DNA of 64,000 nt, taken from the NCBI GenBank assembly GCA_963730555.1, contig CAVSSS010000031.1, positions 186,001-250,000 on the forward strand. Reading direction: 5' to 3'. The first letter of the stretch is position 1. Each line of letters starts with the position of its first letter. This document shows, in pieces, positions 35,456 to 44,259 of the stretch. The DNA comes from Roseiarcus sp963730555. Its GTDB lineage: Bacteria > Pseudomonadota > Alphaproteobacteria > Rhizobiales > Beijerinckiaceae. The notes beneath the pieces are model-generated. The model saw only the letters and a program-made list of their open reading frames with translations. It searched no databases and was not told the origin of the DNA. The translations under genes were made by a program, and so were the position numbers.

Positions 35456-37255
35456 ATGCGCCGGCGAACCGAAATGGTGATTATGGCGCTTTCAACAGCC
35501 TTTCGTGATGCATGCCGCCTCAGATGGAATCGTTATCGTGAGGACCCTCGGGTCTGCGCCCGGGGGGACGCGGCGATCGAGAGCCGCCGCTCGAACCCTT
35601 CATCTCCGGGTCGCTTCGCTTACGCTCGCGATGACGAGCCTCGTTCGGCCCAATTGCACTATGGGCTAGCCGTTCTTCGCGCCCTCGCCGTCGCGGTGGC
35701 GCTGCTGTCATCCGGCGTCGCGTGGGCCGACGCCGTCGACGACACGCTGGCCAAGTTTTTCGACGACAAGTTTCCCCAAACCGCAGCCGCCATCGGCGAG
35801 CTGGCCGCCGAAGCGCCACCCCAAGCGGCCGCAATCCTGGATGCCCTCGGCGACAACCGTCTCATGATCGATCCCGCCGATCATATCGTCGCCTACAAGA
35901 CTGCCGCGGGCGCGCTGCTCAACGCCAAGACCGGCGCGCCAGTCCAACGCGTCGACGCCGCCGCCTTCAAGAAGGTGCGCGTGAACAACGCGCTTCGAAG
36001 CGCCATCGAAGGCGCGATGGGATCTTTGACCCTCGCCAGTCCCGACCCGGACAAGCGCCTCAAGGCCGCGGCCGACGTGTTCAACACCCGCGACGCCAAG
36101 GCTTTGCCTGCCCTTCAAGCGCAGCTCGCCAAGGAAAGCGACCCGCGCGTCGCCGCCGCCCTGAAGCTCGCCGAGGCCTCGATCTTCGCGACGAGCGACA
36201 GCGCCTCCACTCAGGATCGTCTCGCCGCGATCGCAACGCTGAAGGAGCGCGGCGATCAGGACGCGCAGAGCCTCATCGACGCGCTCGCGCAGAAAGCGAC
36301 TGATCCGGCAGTGAAAAGCGCAGCCGCATCCGCCTTGAGCGCGATCCATGCGCGGCTCGCTTTGTGGCGCGTCGTACAGAACCTCTGGTACGGCCTCTCG
36401 GCGTCGTCCGTTCTGCTTCTGGCGGCGATCGGACTTGCGATCACCTTCGGCGTCATGGGCGTCATGAACATGGCGCACGGCGAGATGGTGATGCTCGGCG
36501 CCTATTCGACCTATGTCGTGCAGACGCTTCTGCCGCCTCCCCTGCAGAACTGGTCGCTCGCTTTCGCCATTCCGCTCGCGTTTGTCGTCGCCGGTCTTGT
36601 CGGCATCGCGATCGAGCGCCTCGTTATCCGATTTCTTTACACCCGCCCGCTCGAGACGCTGCTAGCCACCTGGGGCGTGTCGCTCATCCTGCAACAGTTG
36701 GTTCGCACCCTGTTCGGCGCCGCCAACCGTCAGGTCAGCAACCCACCGTTCATGTCCGGCGCGTTCGAACTCGGCGGCCTGTCGATCACCACCAATCGCC
36801 TATGGATCATCGTCTTATCCGCCGTCGTCTTCATCGGCCTCCAACTGGTGCTGCGCGCCACCCCATTCGGGTTGCAAATGCGTGCGGTGACGCAGAATCG
36901 CCGCATGGCGGCGTCGATGGGCATCTCGACGGCGCGGGTGGACATGCTGGCCTTCGGGCTGGGATCGGGAGTCGCTGGGGTTGCAGGCGTGGCGCTGTCG
37001 CAAATCGACAATGTCTCGCCGAACCTTGGCCAGGGCTACATCATCGACAGCTTCATGGTGGTGGTGTTCGGCGGCGTCGGAAACTTATGGGGCACCGCCT
37101 TCGGCGCTCTCCTGATCGGACTTGCCAATAAGCTGCTCGAGCCGCTGATCGGCGCGGTGCAGGGCCAGATCGTGCTTCTGGTCTTCATCATCCTGTTCAT
37201 CCAAAGACGGCCGCGAGGGCTTTTTGCTCTGCGCGGACGCGCGGTGGAAGCATGA
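35456..37255 (+). CDS. urtB: UrtB, urea ABC transporter permease
   Basis: A LivH-type permease with the large N-terminal region typical of UrtB. A signal-like hydrophobic segment (VAVALLSSGVAWA) is followed by about 220 residues of helical repeats (KALPALQAQLAKESDPRVAA, SLIDALAQKA). Then come about eight membrane spans with LAITFGVMGVMNMAHGEMVMLGAY, GVSLILQQLVRTLFG and VVFGGVGNLWGTAFGA. It forms the channel with UrtC. The open frame begins at 35456, but the first 60 residues include a fragment of a dispersed palindromic repeat (35571-35640). The true start is probably a later TTG or GTG just before the hydrophobic segment (near 35655-35700). Confidence 0.92.
   Translation: MRRRTEMVIMALSTAFRDACRLRWNRYREDPRVCARGDAAIESRRSNPSSPGRFAYARDDEPRSAQLHYGLAVLRALAVAVALLSSGVAWADAVDDTLAKFFDDKFPQTAAAIGELAAEAPPQAAAILDALGDNRLMIDPADHIVAYKTAAGALLNAKTGAPVQRVDAAAFKKVRVNNALRSAIEGAMGSLTLASPDPDKRLKAAADVFNTRDAKALPALQAQLAKESDPRVAAALKLAEASIFATSDSASTQDRLAAIATLKERGDQDAQSLIDALAQKATDPAVKSAAASALSAIHARLALWRVVQNLWYGLSASSVLLLAAIGLAITFGVMGVMNMAHGEMVMLGAYSTYVVQTLLPPPLQNWSLAFAIPLAFVVAGLVGIAIERLVIRFLYTRPLETLLATWGVSLILQQLVRTLFGAANRQVSNPPFMSGAFELGGLSITTNRLWIIVLSAVVFIGLQLVLRATPFGLQMRAVTQNRRMAASMGISTARVDMLAFGLGSGVAGVAGVALSQIDNVSPNLGQGYIIDSFMVVVFGGVGNLWGTAFGALLIGLANKLLEPLIGAVQGQIVLLVFIILFIQRRPRGLFALRGRAVEA
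35571..35640. repeat. Degraded copy of the dispersed palindromic repeat
   Basis: The segment ending TCGCTTACGCTCGCGATGACGAG resembles the right arm of the 8758-8846 and 39867-39976 repeats. It is a partial copy lying between the urtA terminator and the urtB coding core, which casts doubt on the most upstream urtB start. Confidence 0.4.
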
Positions 37256-38376
37256 GCGCTCGGCTCGACCAGCTTGGGTTGGCGTTCGTCGCGATCCTCA
37301 TCGTCGCGGCGATCCTGGTGCCGGTGCTGTCGCTCGGGGCGTCGACCAATTCTCCATTCTATCTGCCGCCTTACCTTGTCCAGCTCCTCGGCAAATATCT
37401 GTGCTACGCGATCCTCGCGGTTTCGCTCGATCTGGTGTGGGGCTATTGCGGCATTCTGTCGCTCGGTCATGGCGCGTTCTTCGCCCTCGGCGGCTATGCG
37501 ATGGGCATGTATCTGATGCGGCAGATCGGGACGCGCGGCGTCTATGCCAATCCGATCCTGCCCGACTTCATGGTGTTCTTGAACTGGAAGGAACTGCCCG
37601 TCGCCTGGTGGGGATTCAATTGGTTCCCCTACGCCATGGCGATGGTCGTGTTGGTTCCCGGCCTCTTGGCGCTCGCTTTCGGCTGGTTTGCGTTCCGCTC
37701 GCGCGTGACCGGCGTCTATCTTTCGATCATCACCCAGGCGATGACCTTCGCTTTATTCAAGGAGTTCTTTCGCAACGATTTCGGTTTCGGCGGCAACAAC
37801 GGCTTGACCGATTTCAAGGACCTCCTCGGCTTCTCGCTTCAGTCCGCGTCGACCAAGGCCGCCTTGTTCTCCGCCAGCGCCATCGTGCTGATCCTTGCAT
37901 ACGTGGCTTCGCGCGCCATCATCGGCTCGAAATATGGCAAGGCGCTGGTGGCGGTGCGCGACGCGGAGAGCCGCATGCGCTTCCTCGGCTATCGGGTCGC
38001 GAACTATAAGCTCTTCGTCTTCGTCGTTTCGGCAATCATCGCCGGCATCGCGGGCGCGCTCTATGTCCCGCAGGTCGGTATCATCAATCCGAGCGAATTC
38101 GCGCCGGGGAATTCAATCGAAGCGGCGATCTGGGTTGCAGTCGGCGGCCGCGGAACGTTGATCGGCGCCGCAATCGGCGCAATCGCCGTCAACTTCGCCA
38201 AGACCTTTTTCACCGGCACGTTCCCCGAATATTGGCTCTACGGCCTCGGCCTTCTGTTCGTCCTGACCACCTTGTTCCTGCCCAAGGGCCTCCTGGGTCT
38301 TGCGCTCAAGACCCGCGAGCCGAAACCGCGCGAGGTCATCTCGGCCGAGGCGCTCGAGGAAGGCGTCGAACCGTGA
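37252..38376 (+). CDS. urtC: UrtC, urea ABC transporter permease
   Basis: A 374-residue LivM-type permease overlapping the urtB end by 4 bases (ATGA). It has about nine spans and the family blocks LDLVWGYCGILSLGHGAFFALGGYAMGMY, LPVAWWGFNWFPYA, NNGLTDFK, and GALYVPQVGIINPSEF with IWVAVGGRGTLIGAAIGA. It pairs with UrtB in the inner membrane. The GTGA overlap with urtD indicates coupled translation. Confidence 0.95.
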   Translation: MSARLDQLGLAFVAILIVAAILVPVLSLGASTNSPFYLPPYLVQLLGKYLCYAILAVSLDLVWGYCGILSLGHGAFFALGGYAMGMYLMRQIGTRGVYANPILPDFMVFLNWKELPVAWWGFNWFPYAMAMVVLVPGLLALAFGWFAFRSRVTGVYLSIITQAMTFALFKEFFRNDFGFGGNNGLTDFKDLLGFSLQSASTKAALFSASAIVLILAYVASRAIIGSKYGKALVAVRDAESRMRFLGYRVANYKLFVFVVSAIIAGIAGALYVPQVGIINPSEFAPGNSIEAAIWVAVGGRGTLIGAAIGAIAVNFAKTFFTGTFPEYWLYGLGLLFVLTTLFLPKGLLGLALKTREPKPREVISAEALEEGVEP

Positions 38377-39143
38377 CCCTCGCCGAGACGGCCAATCCGA
38401 CTCTCACGCAGTCACTCCTCTATCTCGACGGGGTCACCGTCTCGTTCGACGGGTATAAGGCGCTGCGCAGTCTCTCGCTGATGCTCCTACCGGGTGAGAT
38501 GCGGGCGATCATCGGCCCGAACGGCGCCGGCAAGACGACGATGATGGACGTCATCACCGGCAAGACGCGTCCCGACGAAGGCGAGGTGATGTTCGACGGG
38601 CGCCACGATCTGACCAGGCTCGATGAAGCCGAGATTGCGACGCTTGGGGTGGGGCGCAAGTTCCAGAAGCCGACCGTGTTCGAGAATCATACCGTCGAAG
38701 ACAATCTCTTGCTCGCGACCAAGGCGCCGCGCAGCGTGCGCGCGACCCTTTTTGGGCGCGAAGATCCGCAGACGCTGGAAACGATCGACGCTATCCTCGC
38801 AACCACGCGGCTTACCGATCATCGGAAGCGTATCGGCGGTTCGCTGTCCCACGGGCAGAAGCAATGGCTCGAGATCGGCATGCTGCTCGCGCAGGACCCG
38901 AAGCTCTTGCTCGTCGACGAGCCGGTCGCAGGCATGACCGACGCCGAGACCGCGGCGACCGCCGATCTCCTGCGCGAAATCGCGCAAGATCATTCGGTGA
39001 TCGTTGTCGAGCACGACATGCATTTCGTGCGCGAGCTCGGCGTCAAGGTGACATGCCTGCACGAGGGCTCGGTGCTGGCCGAGGGCACGCTCGATCAGGT
39101 GAGCGCCGACCCGCGCGTCGTCGAAGTCTATCTGGGGCGGTGA
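38373..39143 (+). CDS. urtD: UrtD, urea ABC transporter ATPase
   Basis: The GTG at 38373 overlaps the urtC stop (GTGA), giving 256 residues. Walker A GPNGAGKTTMMDVITG, Q-loop region GRKFQKPTVF, signature LSHGQKQWLEIG (LSHGQ variant of LSGGQ, usual for LivG/UrtD), Walker B LLLVDEPVAG and the switch His in VIVVEHDMHFV are all present. It powers urea import with UrtE. The upstream in-frame extension reads as shadow of urtC and was left out. Confidence 0.95.
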   Translation: MTLAETANPTLTQSLLYLDGVTVSFDGYKALRSLSLMLLPGEMRAIIGPNGAGKTTMMDVITGKTRPDEGEVMFDGRHDLTRLDEAEIATLGVGRKFQKPTVFENHTVEDNLLLATKAPRSVRATLFGREDPQTLETIDAILATTRLTDHRKRIGGSLSHGQKQWLEIGMLLAQDPKLLLVDEPVAGMTDAETAATADLLREIAQDHSVIVVEHDMHFVRELGVKVTCLHEGSVLAEGTLDQVSADPRVVEVYLGR

Positions 39144-39148
39144 GACGC

Positions 39149-39844
39149 ATGCTGACCGTCGACCGAATCGATCTTTTCTACGGCGCCGCGCAGGCGTTGC
39201 GGTCGGTTTCCCTCAAAGCGCAGACCGGGCGCATCCTCACCGTTCTCGGCCGCAACGGCGTCGGCAAGTCATCGCTTCTGCGCGCCATCGTCGGCCAGCA
39301 CATGCCGGCGTCCGGCTCGATCCGCTGGGACGATCAGGACATGACCAAGATGACCCCGTATCTGCGGGCCAAAGCCGGCTTTGGTTACGTGCCGCAGGGG
39401 CGTGAGATTTTTCCGCTTCTGACCGTGCGCGAAAATCTCATGACGGGTTACGCGACCCGGCCGCGCAACGAGCGGGTGATCGACGACGAGATCTTTGCCC
39501 TCTTTCCGGTGCTCAACGACATGCTGGGACGCCGCGGCGGCGACCTTTCGGGCGGCCAACAACAGCAGCTCGCCATCGCCCGCGCGCTGGTGACGAAGCC
39601 AAAACTTCTCGTTCTCGACGAGCCGACCGAGGGCATCCAACCCTCGATCATCAAGGACATAGGACGCGCGCTCGTGCATCTCCGTCGCAAGGGCGAGATG
39701 GCGATCCTCGTCGTCGAGCAATATTTCGAATGGGCGCGCGATATCTGCGACGACTATGCGGTCATGGACCGCGGCGTCGTCGTGCTGGCCGGCGCGCGCG
39801 AGCAGATGGACGAGACCGCGGTGCGCGCGCGGATGACGGTCTAG
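39149..39844 (+). CDS. urtE: UrtE, urea ABC transporter ATPase
   Basis: A 231-residue LivF-type ATPase starting at ATG 39149, five bases after the urtD stop. It has Walker A GRNGVGKSSLLRAIVG, the VPQGREIFPLLTVRENL block, signature DLSGGQQQQLAIARAL, Walker B KLLVLDEPTEGIQPSII and LVVEQYFEWA, which is the UrtE-specific H-loop region (Gln and Tyr in place of the usual His). It completes the five-gene urea importer. A palindromic repeat begins about 20 bases after its stop. Confidence 0.95.
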   Translation: MLTVDRIDLFYGAAQALRSVSLKAQTGRILTVLGRNGVGKSSLLRAIVGQHMPASGSIRWDDQDMTKMTPYLRAKAGFGYVPQGREIFPLLTVRENLMTGYATRPRNERVIDDEIFALFPVLNDMLGRRGGDLSGGQQQQLAIARALVTKPKLLVLDEPTEGIQPSIIKDIGRALVHLRRKGEMAILVVEQYFEWARDICDDYAVMDRGVVVLAGAREQMDETAVRARMTV

Positions 39845-39866
39845 GCAGCGGCAGGGTTTTCGACAG

Positions 39867-39976
39867 CATCGTCTTTGCGAGGAGCGCAGGGACGAAGCTA
39901 TCCAGGGATCGTAGGGCGATGCCCTTCACCTCTGGATCGCCACGCCCTCGCTCCGCTCAGGCTCGCAATGGCGATC
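39867..39976. repeat. Dispersed palindromic repeat between convergent genes
   Basis: The left arm begins ATCGTCTTTGCGAGGAGCGC; the right arm ends TCCGCTCAGGCTCGCAATGG. The inner parts pair as CTATCCAGG/CTGGAT. It resembles the 8758-8846 element. It lies between urtE and the efflux gene, and the last 17 codons of the latter (DRHCEPERSEGVAIQR) are encoded by it. Confidence 0.7.
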
Positions 39977-41602
39977 AAAGTAAGACGGATTGCACATTAG
40001 TGCGCGGCCGGAGCCGGAACCTTCAGGCGCGCCGACGTTGCGCAAAAAGGGAACCAGCATCGTCGCAAAGATGAAGGCGACCATGATGGCAAGAAAGGCG
40101 TCGGCGTAAGCGAGCGTCGAGGCCTCGCGATAGGTAAGCAGCCAGAGCTGCCTGAGCGCCGCCTCGTGTCCGGCCAGCGGGCTTCCCGGGACCGCTGCCG
40201 CGTAGCGCTCGGCGACCTCGTTCACGAGCCGGGTCATCGCGCCGTTGGCCGGCGTCAGGTTCTCGGCGATCGCCTCAAAATGGAAATTGGTGCGGTTGTT
40301 GAGGATCGCGCCGCAGACCGCGATGCCGACCGCGCCGCCGAGATTGCGCATCATGTTGAACAGGCCGCTCGCATATTTGAGCCGGTCCGGTGGCAGACTG
40401 CCCAGTCCAAGATTGACGCTCGGCGCGACCGCGAACACCTGCGGAAATCCGCGCAACACCTGAGGGATGAGCAACTCTGCCGCGCCCCAGTCATGGGTGA
40501 TGAAGCTGAAGCTCCACATCGAGAGACCGAACGACGCGAGCCCGGCCATCATGAGCCAGCGCGTGTCGAATTTTTTCGCAAGCATCACATAGAGCGGCAC
40601 GCCAGCGAGCGACGCCAATCCGGTCGAGAAAATCGCCATACCTGTCTGCCAGGCGCTGAATCCGCGCACGTAGCCGAGAAACAGCGGCGTAAGATAGATG
40701 GTCGAGAAGATGCCGATGCCGGTGATGAATGAGAGGATGCAGCCCAGCGTGAAGTTCCGGTTTCCCAGCGCGCGCAGGTCGACGACCGGCCGCGGAAAGG
40801 TGAGGCTTCGAACGACGAACAGGAAGCCCGAGATGGCGGCGATCACCGCGCAATCCCTGATCGTGGCGTCGTCGAACCAGTTCCGCCGCGACCCTTCCTC
40901 GAGCACATATTCCAAGGTTCCGAGCGCCATCGCCATGAGGATGATGCCAGGATAATCCGCACCCTTGAGGAGGGAGAGATTGGGTTCATCGATCTTCACG
41001 AGAAGCGGCACGAGGATCGATATGGCCATGCCGGGAATAACGTTGACATAGAAGAGCCAACGCCAGTCGAGCGTGTCGGTGATGAAGCCCCCAATCACTG
41101 GCCCCAGCGTCGGCGCGACCGTCGCAATTCCGCCAACCACGGCGGCGGAATAGACGCGCCGCGGCCCTTGGAAATAGTGAAAGGTGGAGGTGAACACGAT
41201 CGGGATCATCGACGCGCCGAGCATACCTTGCAGGGCGCGGAAGACGATCATGCTTTCGATGTTCCAGGCGAGCCCGCACAGCATGCTCGCGATGGTGAAG
41301 CCGACGGAAGAGGCGGTGAACAGCCAGCGGGTCGAGAAGACGCGGGTCAGCCAGCCCGAGAGCGGGATCATGATGATCTCGGCGATAAGATAGGCGGTCT
41401 GCACCCAGCTGATCTGATCCTGCGCCGCGCTCAAGCCCCCGCCGATGTCCTGGAGGGACGAGGCGACGATCTGGATGTCGAGGAGCGCGATGAACATGCC
41501 CACGCACATCACCACGAACGGCCCGAGGCTCCACACCCAGTTCGGCTCAGAAGCCGTCGCGACCGATGGCGCGGCCCCGGCGGTGACGGCCGCGACGGTC
41601 AT
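39926..41602 (-). CDS. DHA2-family multidrug efflux permease (EmrB-like)
   Basis: A 558-residue MFS protein with about 14 spans (for example LGPFVVMCVGMFIALLDIQIV, with the family D-x-x-I motif) and motif C region GGIATVAPTLGPVIGGFITD. These mark the DHA2/EmrB drug:H+ antiporters that work with a periplasmic adaptor. Its start overlaps the adaptor gene's end by 4 bases. The last 20 residues run into a palindromic repeat (DRHCEPERSEGVAIQR), so the original stop has probably been lost or moved; the membrane domain is complete before that. Confidence 0.9.
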   Translation of the reverse strand: MTVAAVTAGAAPSVATASEPNWVWSLGPFVVMCVGMFIALLDIQIVASSLQDIGGGLSAAQDQISWVQTAYLIAEIIMIPLSGWLTRVFSTRWLFTASSVGFTIASMLCGLAWNIESMIVFRALQGMLGASMIPIVFTSTFHYFQGPRRVYSAAVVGGIATVAPTLGPVIGGFITDTLDWRWLFYVNVIPGMAISILVPLLVKIDEPNLSLLKGADYPGIILMAMALGTLEYVLEEGSRRNWFDDATIRDCAVIAAISGFLFVVRSLTFPRPVVDLRALGNRNFTLGCILSFITGIGIFSTIYLTPLFLGYVRGFSAWQTGMAIFSTGLASLAGVPLYVMLAKKFDTRWLMMAGLASFGLSMWSFSFITHDWGAAELLIPQVLRGFPQVFAVAPSVNLGLGSLPPDRLKYASGLFNMMRNLGGAVGIAVCGAILNNRTNFHFEAIAENLTPANGAMTRLVNEVAERYAAAVPGSPLAGHEAALRQLWLLTYREASTLAYADAFLAIMVAFIFATMLVPFLRNVGAPEGSGSGRALMCNPSYFDRHCEPERSEGVAIQR

Positions 41603-42699
41603 TGTGTTTCTCCCGAGCCCGAGCCTGTCTCCACGCCGACCGTCGTCGAGAGACCCGGACGCAACGCGCGCAGCATCGGGTCATCGTCGAGCTTGATGCG
41701 GACCGGAACGCGCTGAACGATCTTGGTGAAGTTGCCGGTCGCGTTCTCTGGCGGAATCACACTAAAGACGGCGCCCGTCGCCGGGGCCACGGTTACAACA
41801 TGGCCGCGAAACACGTGGTTTGGCAGGACATCAGCGACGATGGTCGCCGCTTGTCCGGGCGTCATGTGCTCGAGCTGGCTTTCCTTGAAATTGGCGTCGA
41901 TCCAGAGATCATGCGCCGGGATGACGGTGACGAGATAAGCGCCGCCGGCGACGTAGGCGCCGACTTGAGCAGCGCGATTGCCGACATAACCGTCGATGGG
42001 CGAGCGTATGTCGGTATAGCCGAGATTGAGTTCGGCCGTCTGAAGATCGGCCTCGGCTTGAACGACGTCGGCCTTCGCTACGGCGATCTCGGCGTCCAGA
42101 ACCGTGAGTTGCTGCTTCGCCGCGTCGAGCCCGGCCGCGGACGAGACCACGCTCGCTTCCGCCGCGAGGTTCAGAGACGACGCCCGCTCCGAGTTCTGTC
42201 GTGATCCGGCTGCAGTCTGGGCCAAGTCCCGATACCTTTGGTCGTCCTGCTTGGCGAACGCCGCCTGCGCTGTCTTGGCGTCGAGGTCCGCTTTCGCCTG
42301 GCGGATGGTCGCTTGTTGCATCGTCTGTTTTCGCTCGAGGCTGTCGAGCGTCGCCTTACGCGCTTCAACGATCGCCGCCGCGCGGTCGGCGGCGGCGCGA
42401 AAGTCGCGGTCGTCGAGACGGATCAGCGGCTGTCCCGCACGCACATATTCGTTGTCGCCAACCAGAATCTGCGCGACAAAACCGGCCACGTGCGGGGATA
42501 TCGGAGTGACATTGCCGCCGGCATAGGCGTCATCGGTGCTCTCGATGAAGCGCCCGACGGTCCAATAGTCGTAACCGTATCGCGCCCCGGCGAGCACGAT
42601 GAGCCCGCCGAGCGCGGCATAGGCCAGCCATTTAAGCCGCGCTTTTGAAAGCACGCTCGATGGCGCCTTCTCAATCCGTTCGCCGGCGATCGCGGTCAT
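41599..42699 (-). CDS. HlyD/EmrA-family membrane fusion protein
   Basis: A 366-residue adaptor: one N-terminal span (KWLAYAALGGLIVLAGARYG), the lipoyl/barrel-sandwich half (STDDAYAGGNVTPISPHVAGFV, VGDNEYVRAGQPLIRLDD), a coiled-coil hairpin (about 95-205), then LGYTDIRSPIDGYVGNRAAQVG and the beta-barrel DLWIDANFKESQL. It links the EmrB-like permease to an outer-membrane channel to expel hydrophobic compounds. The upstream region contains an operator-like sequence shared with the marR promoter, so MarR probably represses it. Confidence 0.92.
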   Translation of the reverse strand: MTAIAGERIEKAPSSVLSKARLKWLAYAALGGLIVLAGARYGYDYWTVGRFIESTDDAYAGGNVTPISPHVAGFVAQILVGDNEYVRAGQPLIRLDDRDFRAAADRAAAIVEARKATLDSLERKQTMQQATIRQAKADLDAKTAQAAFAKQDDQRYRDLAQTAAGSRQNSERASSLNLAAEASVVSSAAGLDAAKQQLTVLDAEIAVAKADVVQAEADLQTAELNLGYTDIRSPIDGYVGNRAAQVGAYVAGGAYLVTVIPAHDLWIDANFKESQLEHMTPGQAATIVADVLPNHVFRGHVVTVAPATGAVFSVIPPENATGNFTKIVQRVPVRIKLDDDPMLRALRPGLSTTVGVETGSGSGETQ

Positions 42700-42745
42700 C
42701 GTTGTCTCCTGTCCTCACATCGGCTTTGCGATGGCGACGCTAAAA

Positions 42746-42768
42746 GCGCATATACGCCTATATGGCGC
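42746..42768. promoter_or_regulatory. MarR operator in the emrA promoter region
   Basis: GCGCATATACGC (42746-42757), continuing CTATATGGCGC, is an imperfect dyad about 50 bases before the adaptor start. The same 12-mer occurs at 43325-43336 in the marR/SDR promoter region, next to a CGCCTA-GT-TAGGCG dyad. The sharing points to one repressor, most simply the MarR protein encoded between them. Confidence 0.65.
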
Positions 42769-42791
42769 TCGTTCATTTCGGATTGCCTGAT

Positions 42792-43253
42792 TTAGCCGGC
42801 CGCCGACGACTCGACGGGGAGATCGGTCGCCGTCACCTCGCGCAGCAACGTGCGCAGTCCAGCGGCGCGCTCGTCGCCGAAGGCCGCGGCGAATCCTTTC
42901 TGCGCCTTCTTCCAGCCCTCGTAGCCGGCCCTGACCCGTTCGGCGCCCGCCTCCGTCAGTCTGAGCTCCTTGCTGCGGCGGTCCTTAACGCCCGGCGCGA
43001 CGCTGATGAGGCCGTCGCGTTTGAGCGGCAGGATGTTCCGGCCGAGCGTGGTTCGATCCATCACCATCGCTTCGGCCAGGGTGTTGATGGTCATCGGCCC
43101 GAGCCGCTTGAGCTTGACGAGGATCGAATATTGGGTGGTGCGCAGTCCCGCCGGGGCCAGGTGCTGGTCGTACAGCTGCGTGATGTGGCGCGCCGCCTGG
43201 CGGACGGCCAGGCAGGTGCACTCTTCAGGCCGCGGCAATCCGTCGATCGACAT
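42792..43253 (-). CDS. MarR family transcriptional regulator
   Basis: Start chosen at MSIDGLPRPEECTC (43253), giving about 153 residues, normal for MarR; the open frame extends upstream to 43310 through the promoter. The winged helix is clear: TTQYSILVKLKRLGPMTINTLAEAM, DRTTLGRNILPLKRDGLI and the wing DRRSKELRLTEAG. It probably represses the EmrAB-type efflux genes and the divergent SDR gene, with release by a toxic ligand. Both target regions share a 12-bp sequence and dyads (42746-42768 and 43311-43336). Confidence 0.9.
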   Translation of the reverse strand: MSIDGLPRPEECTCLAVRQAARHITQLYDQHLAPAGLRTTQYSILVKLKRLGPMTINTLAEAMVMDRTTLGRNILPLKRDGLISVAPGVKDRRSKELRLTEAGAERVRAGYEGWKKAQKGFAAAFGDERAAGLRTLLREVTATDLPVESSAAG

Positions 43254-43294
43254 GACAAGTTTCCGTCCTTGACAATAGAAGCATGCCCGAGCAC

Positions 43295-43346
43295 TTGACA
43301 ATAGGAGCATGTACGCCTAGTTAGGCGCATATACGCTTAATGTCAA
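43295..43346. promoter_or_regulatory. Interleaved divergent promoters with a central MarR operator
   Basis: On the plus strand TTGACA (43295-43300) is 17 bases from TAGTTA (43318-43323). On the minus strand TTGACA (43346-43341) is 17 bases from TAACTA, the same hexamer read backwards. The dyad CGCCTA-GT-TAGGCG (43314-43327) is centred on that shared -10 element, and the 12-mer GCGCATATACGC follows. One bound repressor would shut off both directions. An extra TTGACAATAGAAGCATG copy at 43269 repeats the plus-strand -35 region. Confidence 0.7.
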
Positions 43347-43411
43347 GACAAAAGGCGGTCTAGCCCGCGCTCAATTGAGCCGACGGGGGCTTCAATAGAA
43401 GGAATTTTCCC

Positions 43412-44230
43412 ATGACACGATCTTCTCTCGGAACCGCCGTCGTCACCGGCTCCTCGTCTGGCATCGGCGCTGTTTACGCCGACCGGCTCGCAAAGCGCGG
43501 CTATGACCTCATCCTCGTCGCGCGAAACGCCGAACGGCTGAAATCCCTGGCGACCCAACTGACTTCAGAGACGGGGCGATCGATCACGGTTCTGCCCGCC
43601 GATCTCGGCGACAGAGCGGAGCTCGCCAAAGTCGAGGCCGTGCTTCGCGACGATCCGAGCCTCACAATGTTGGTCAACAATGCTGGCACTGCGTCCATCG
43701 CGCCGCTTCTCAACTCGGATCTCGACGAGATGGAAGCGATGATCACGCTGAACGTCACAGCGCTCACGCGTCTGACCTATGCCGCCGCTCCCGCTTTCGT
43801 CGCGCGCGGAGCGGGCGCGATCGTCAACATCGGGTCCGTGGTCGGCATCGTGCCCGAGAGGCTCAACGGCGTCTATGGCGCGACCAAGGCCTTTGTCCTG
43901 GCGCTCAGCCAATCGCTGCAACACGAGCTCGCCGACAAGGGCGTTCGCATCCAGGCCGTGCTGCCCGCCGCCACGGCCACAGATATTTGGGAGAAAGCGG
44001 GCCTCCATCACTCGAAATTGCCCGCCGGCACGGTGATGTCGACGGAGGACATGGTTGATGCGGCTTTGGCGGGCTTTGACCAGGGAGAAGCCGTGACCAT
44101 TCCCCCGCTCCAGGACGGCGACGATTGGACCCGCTTCGACGCGGCGCGCCTTGCGCTCGCGCCGAAGCTTACCAATTCCGCTCCGGCGCCCAGATATCAG
44201 GCGGCTCAGCTGGCTCGGCGAATCGCCTAA
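43412..44230 (+). CDS. Short-chain dehydrogenase, divergent from marR
   Basis: A 272-residue SDR with TGSSSGIGAVYADRLAKRG, NNAGTAS, and the catalytic SxnYxxxK region (NIGSVVGIV..., VYGATKAFVLALS). The pattern is that of DltE/YqjQ-like SDRs (COG0300), which act on varied carbonyls or alcohols. It lies about 70 bases downstream of the promoter shared with marR, and 30 bases before a thiolase gene on the same strand. Co-regulation with efflux suggests a role in detoxifying or metabolising the inducer. That is inference. Confidence 0.85.
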   Translation: MTRSSLGTAVVTGSSSGIGAVYADRLAKRGYDLILVARNAERLKSLATQLTSETGRSITVLPADLGDRAELAKVEAVLRDDPSLTMLVNNAGTASIAPLLNSDLDEMEAMITLNVTALTRLTYAAAPAFVARGAGAIVNIGSVVGIVPERLNGVYGATKAFVLALSQSLQHELADKGVRIQAVLPAATATDIWEKAGLHHSKLPAGTVMSTEDMVDAALAGFDQGEAVTIPPLQDGDDWTRFDAARLALAPKLTNSAPAPRYQAAQLARRIA

Positions 44231-44259
44231 GGCGCAATCACCAACACGAGGATCAAGCA

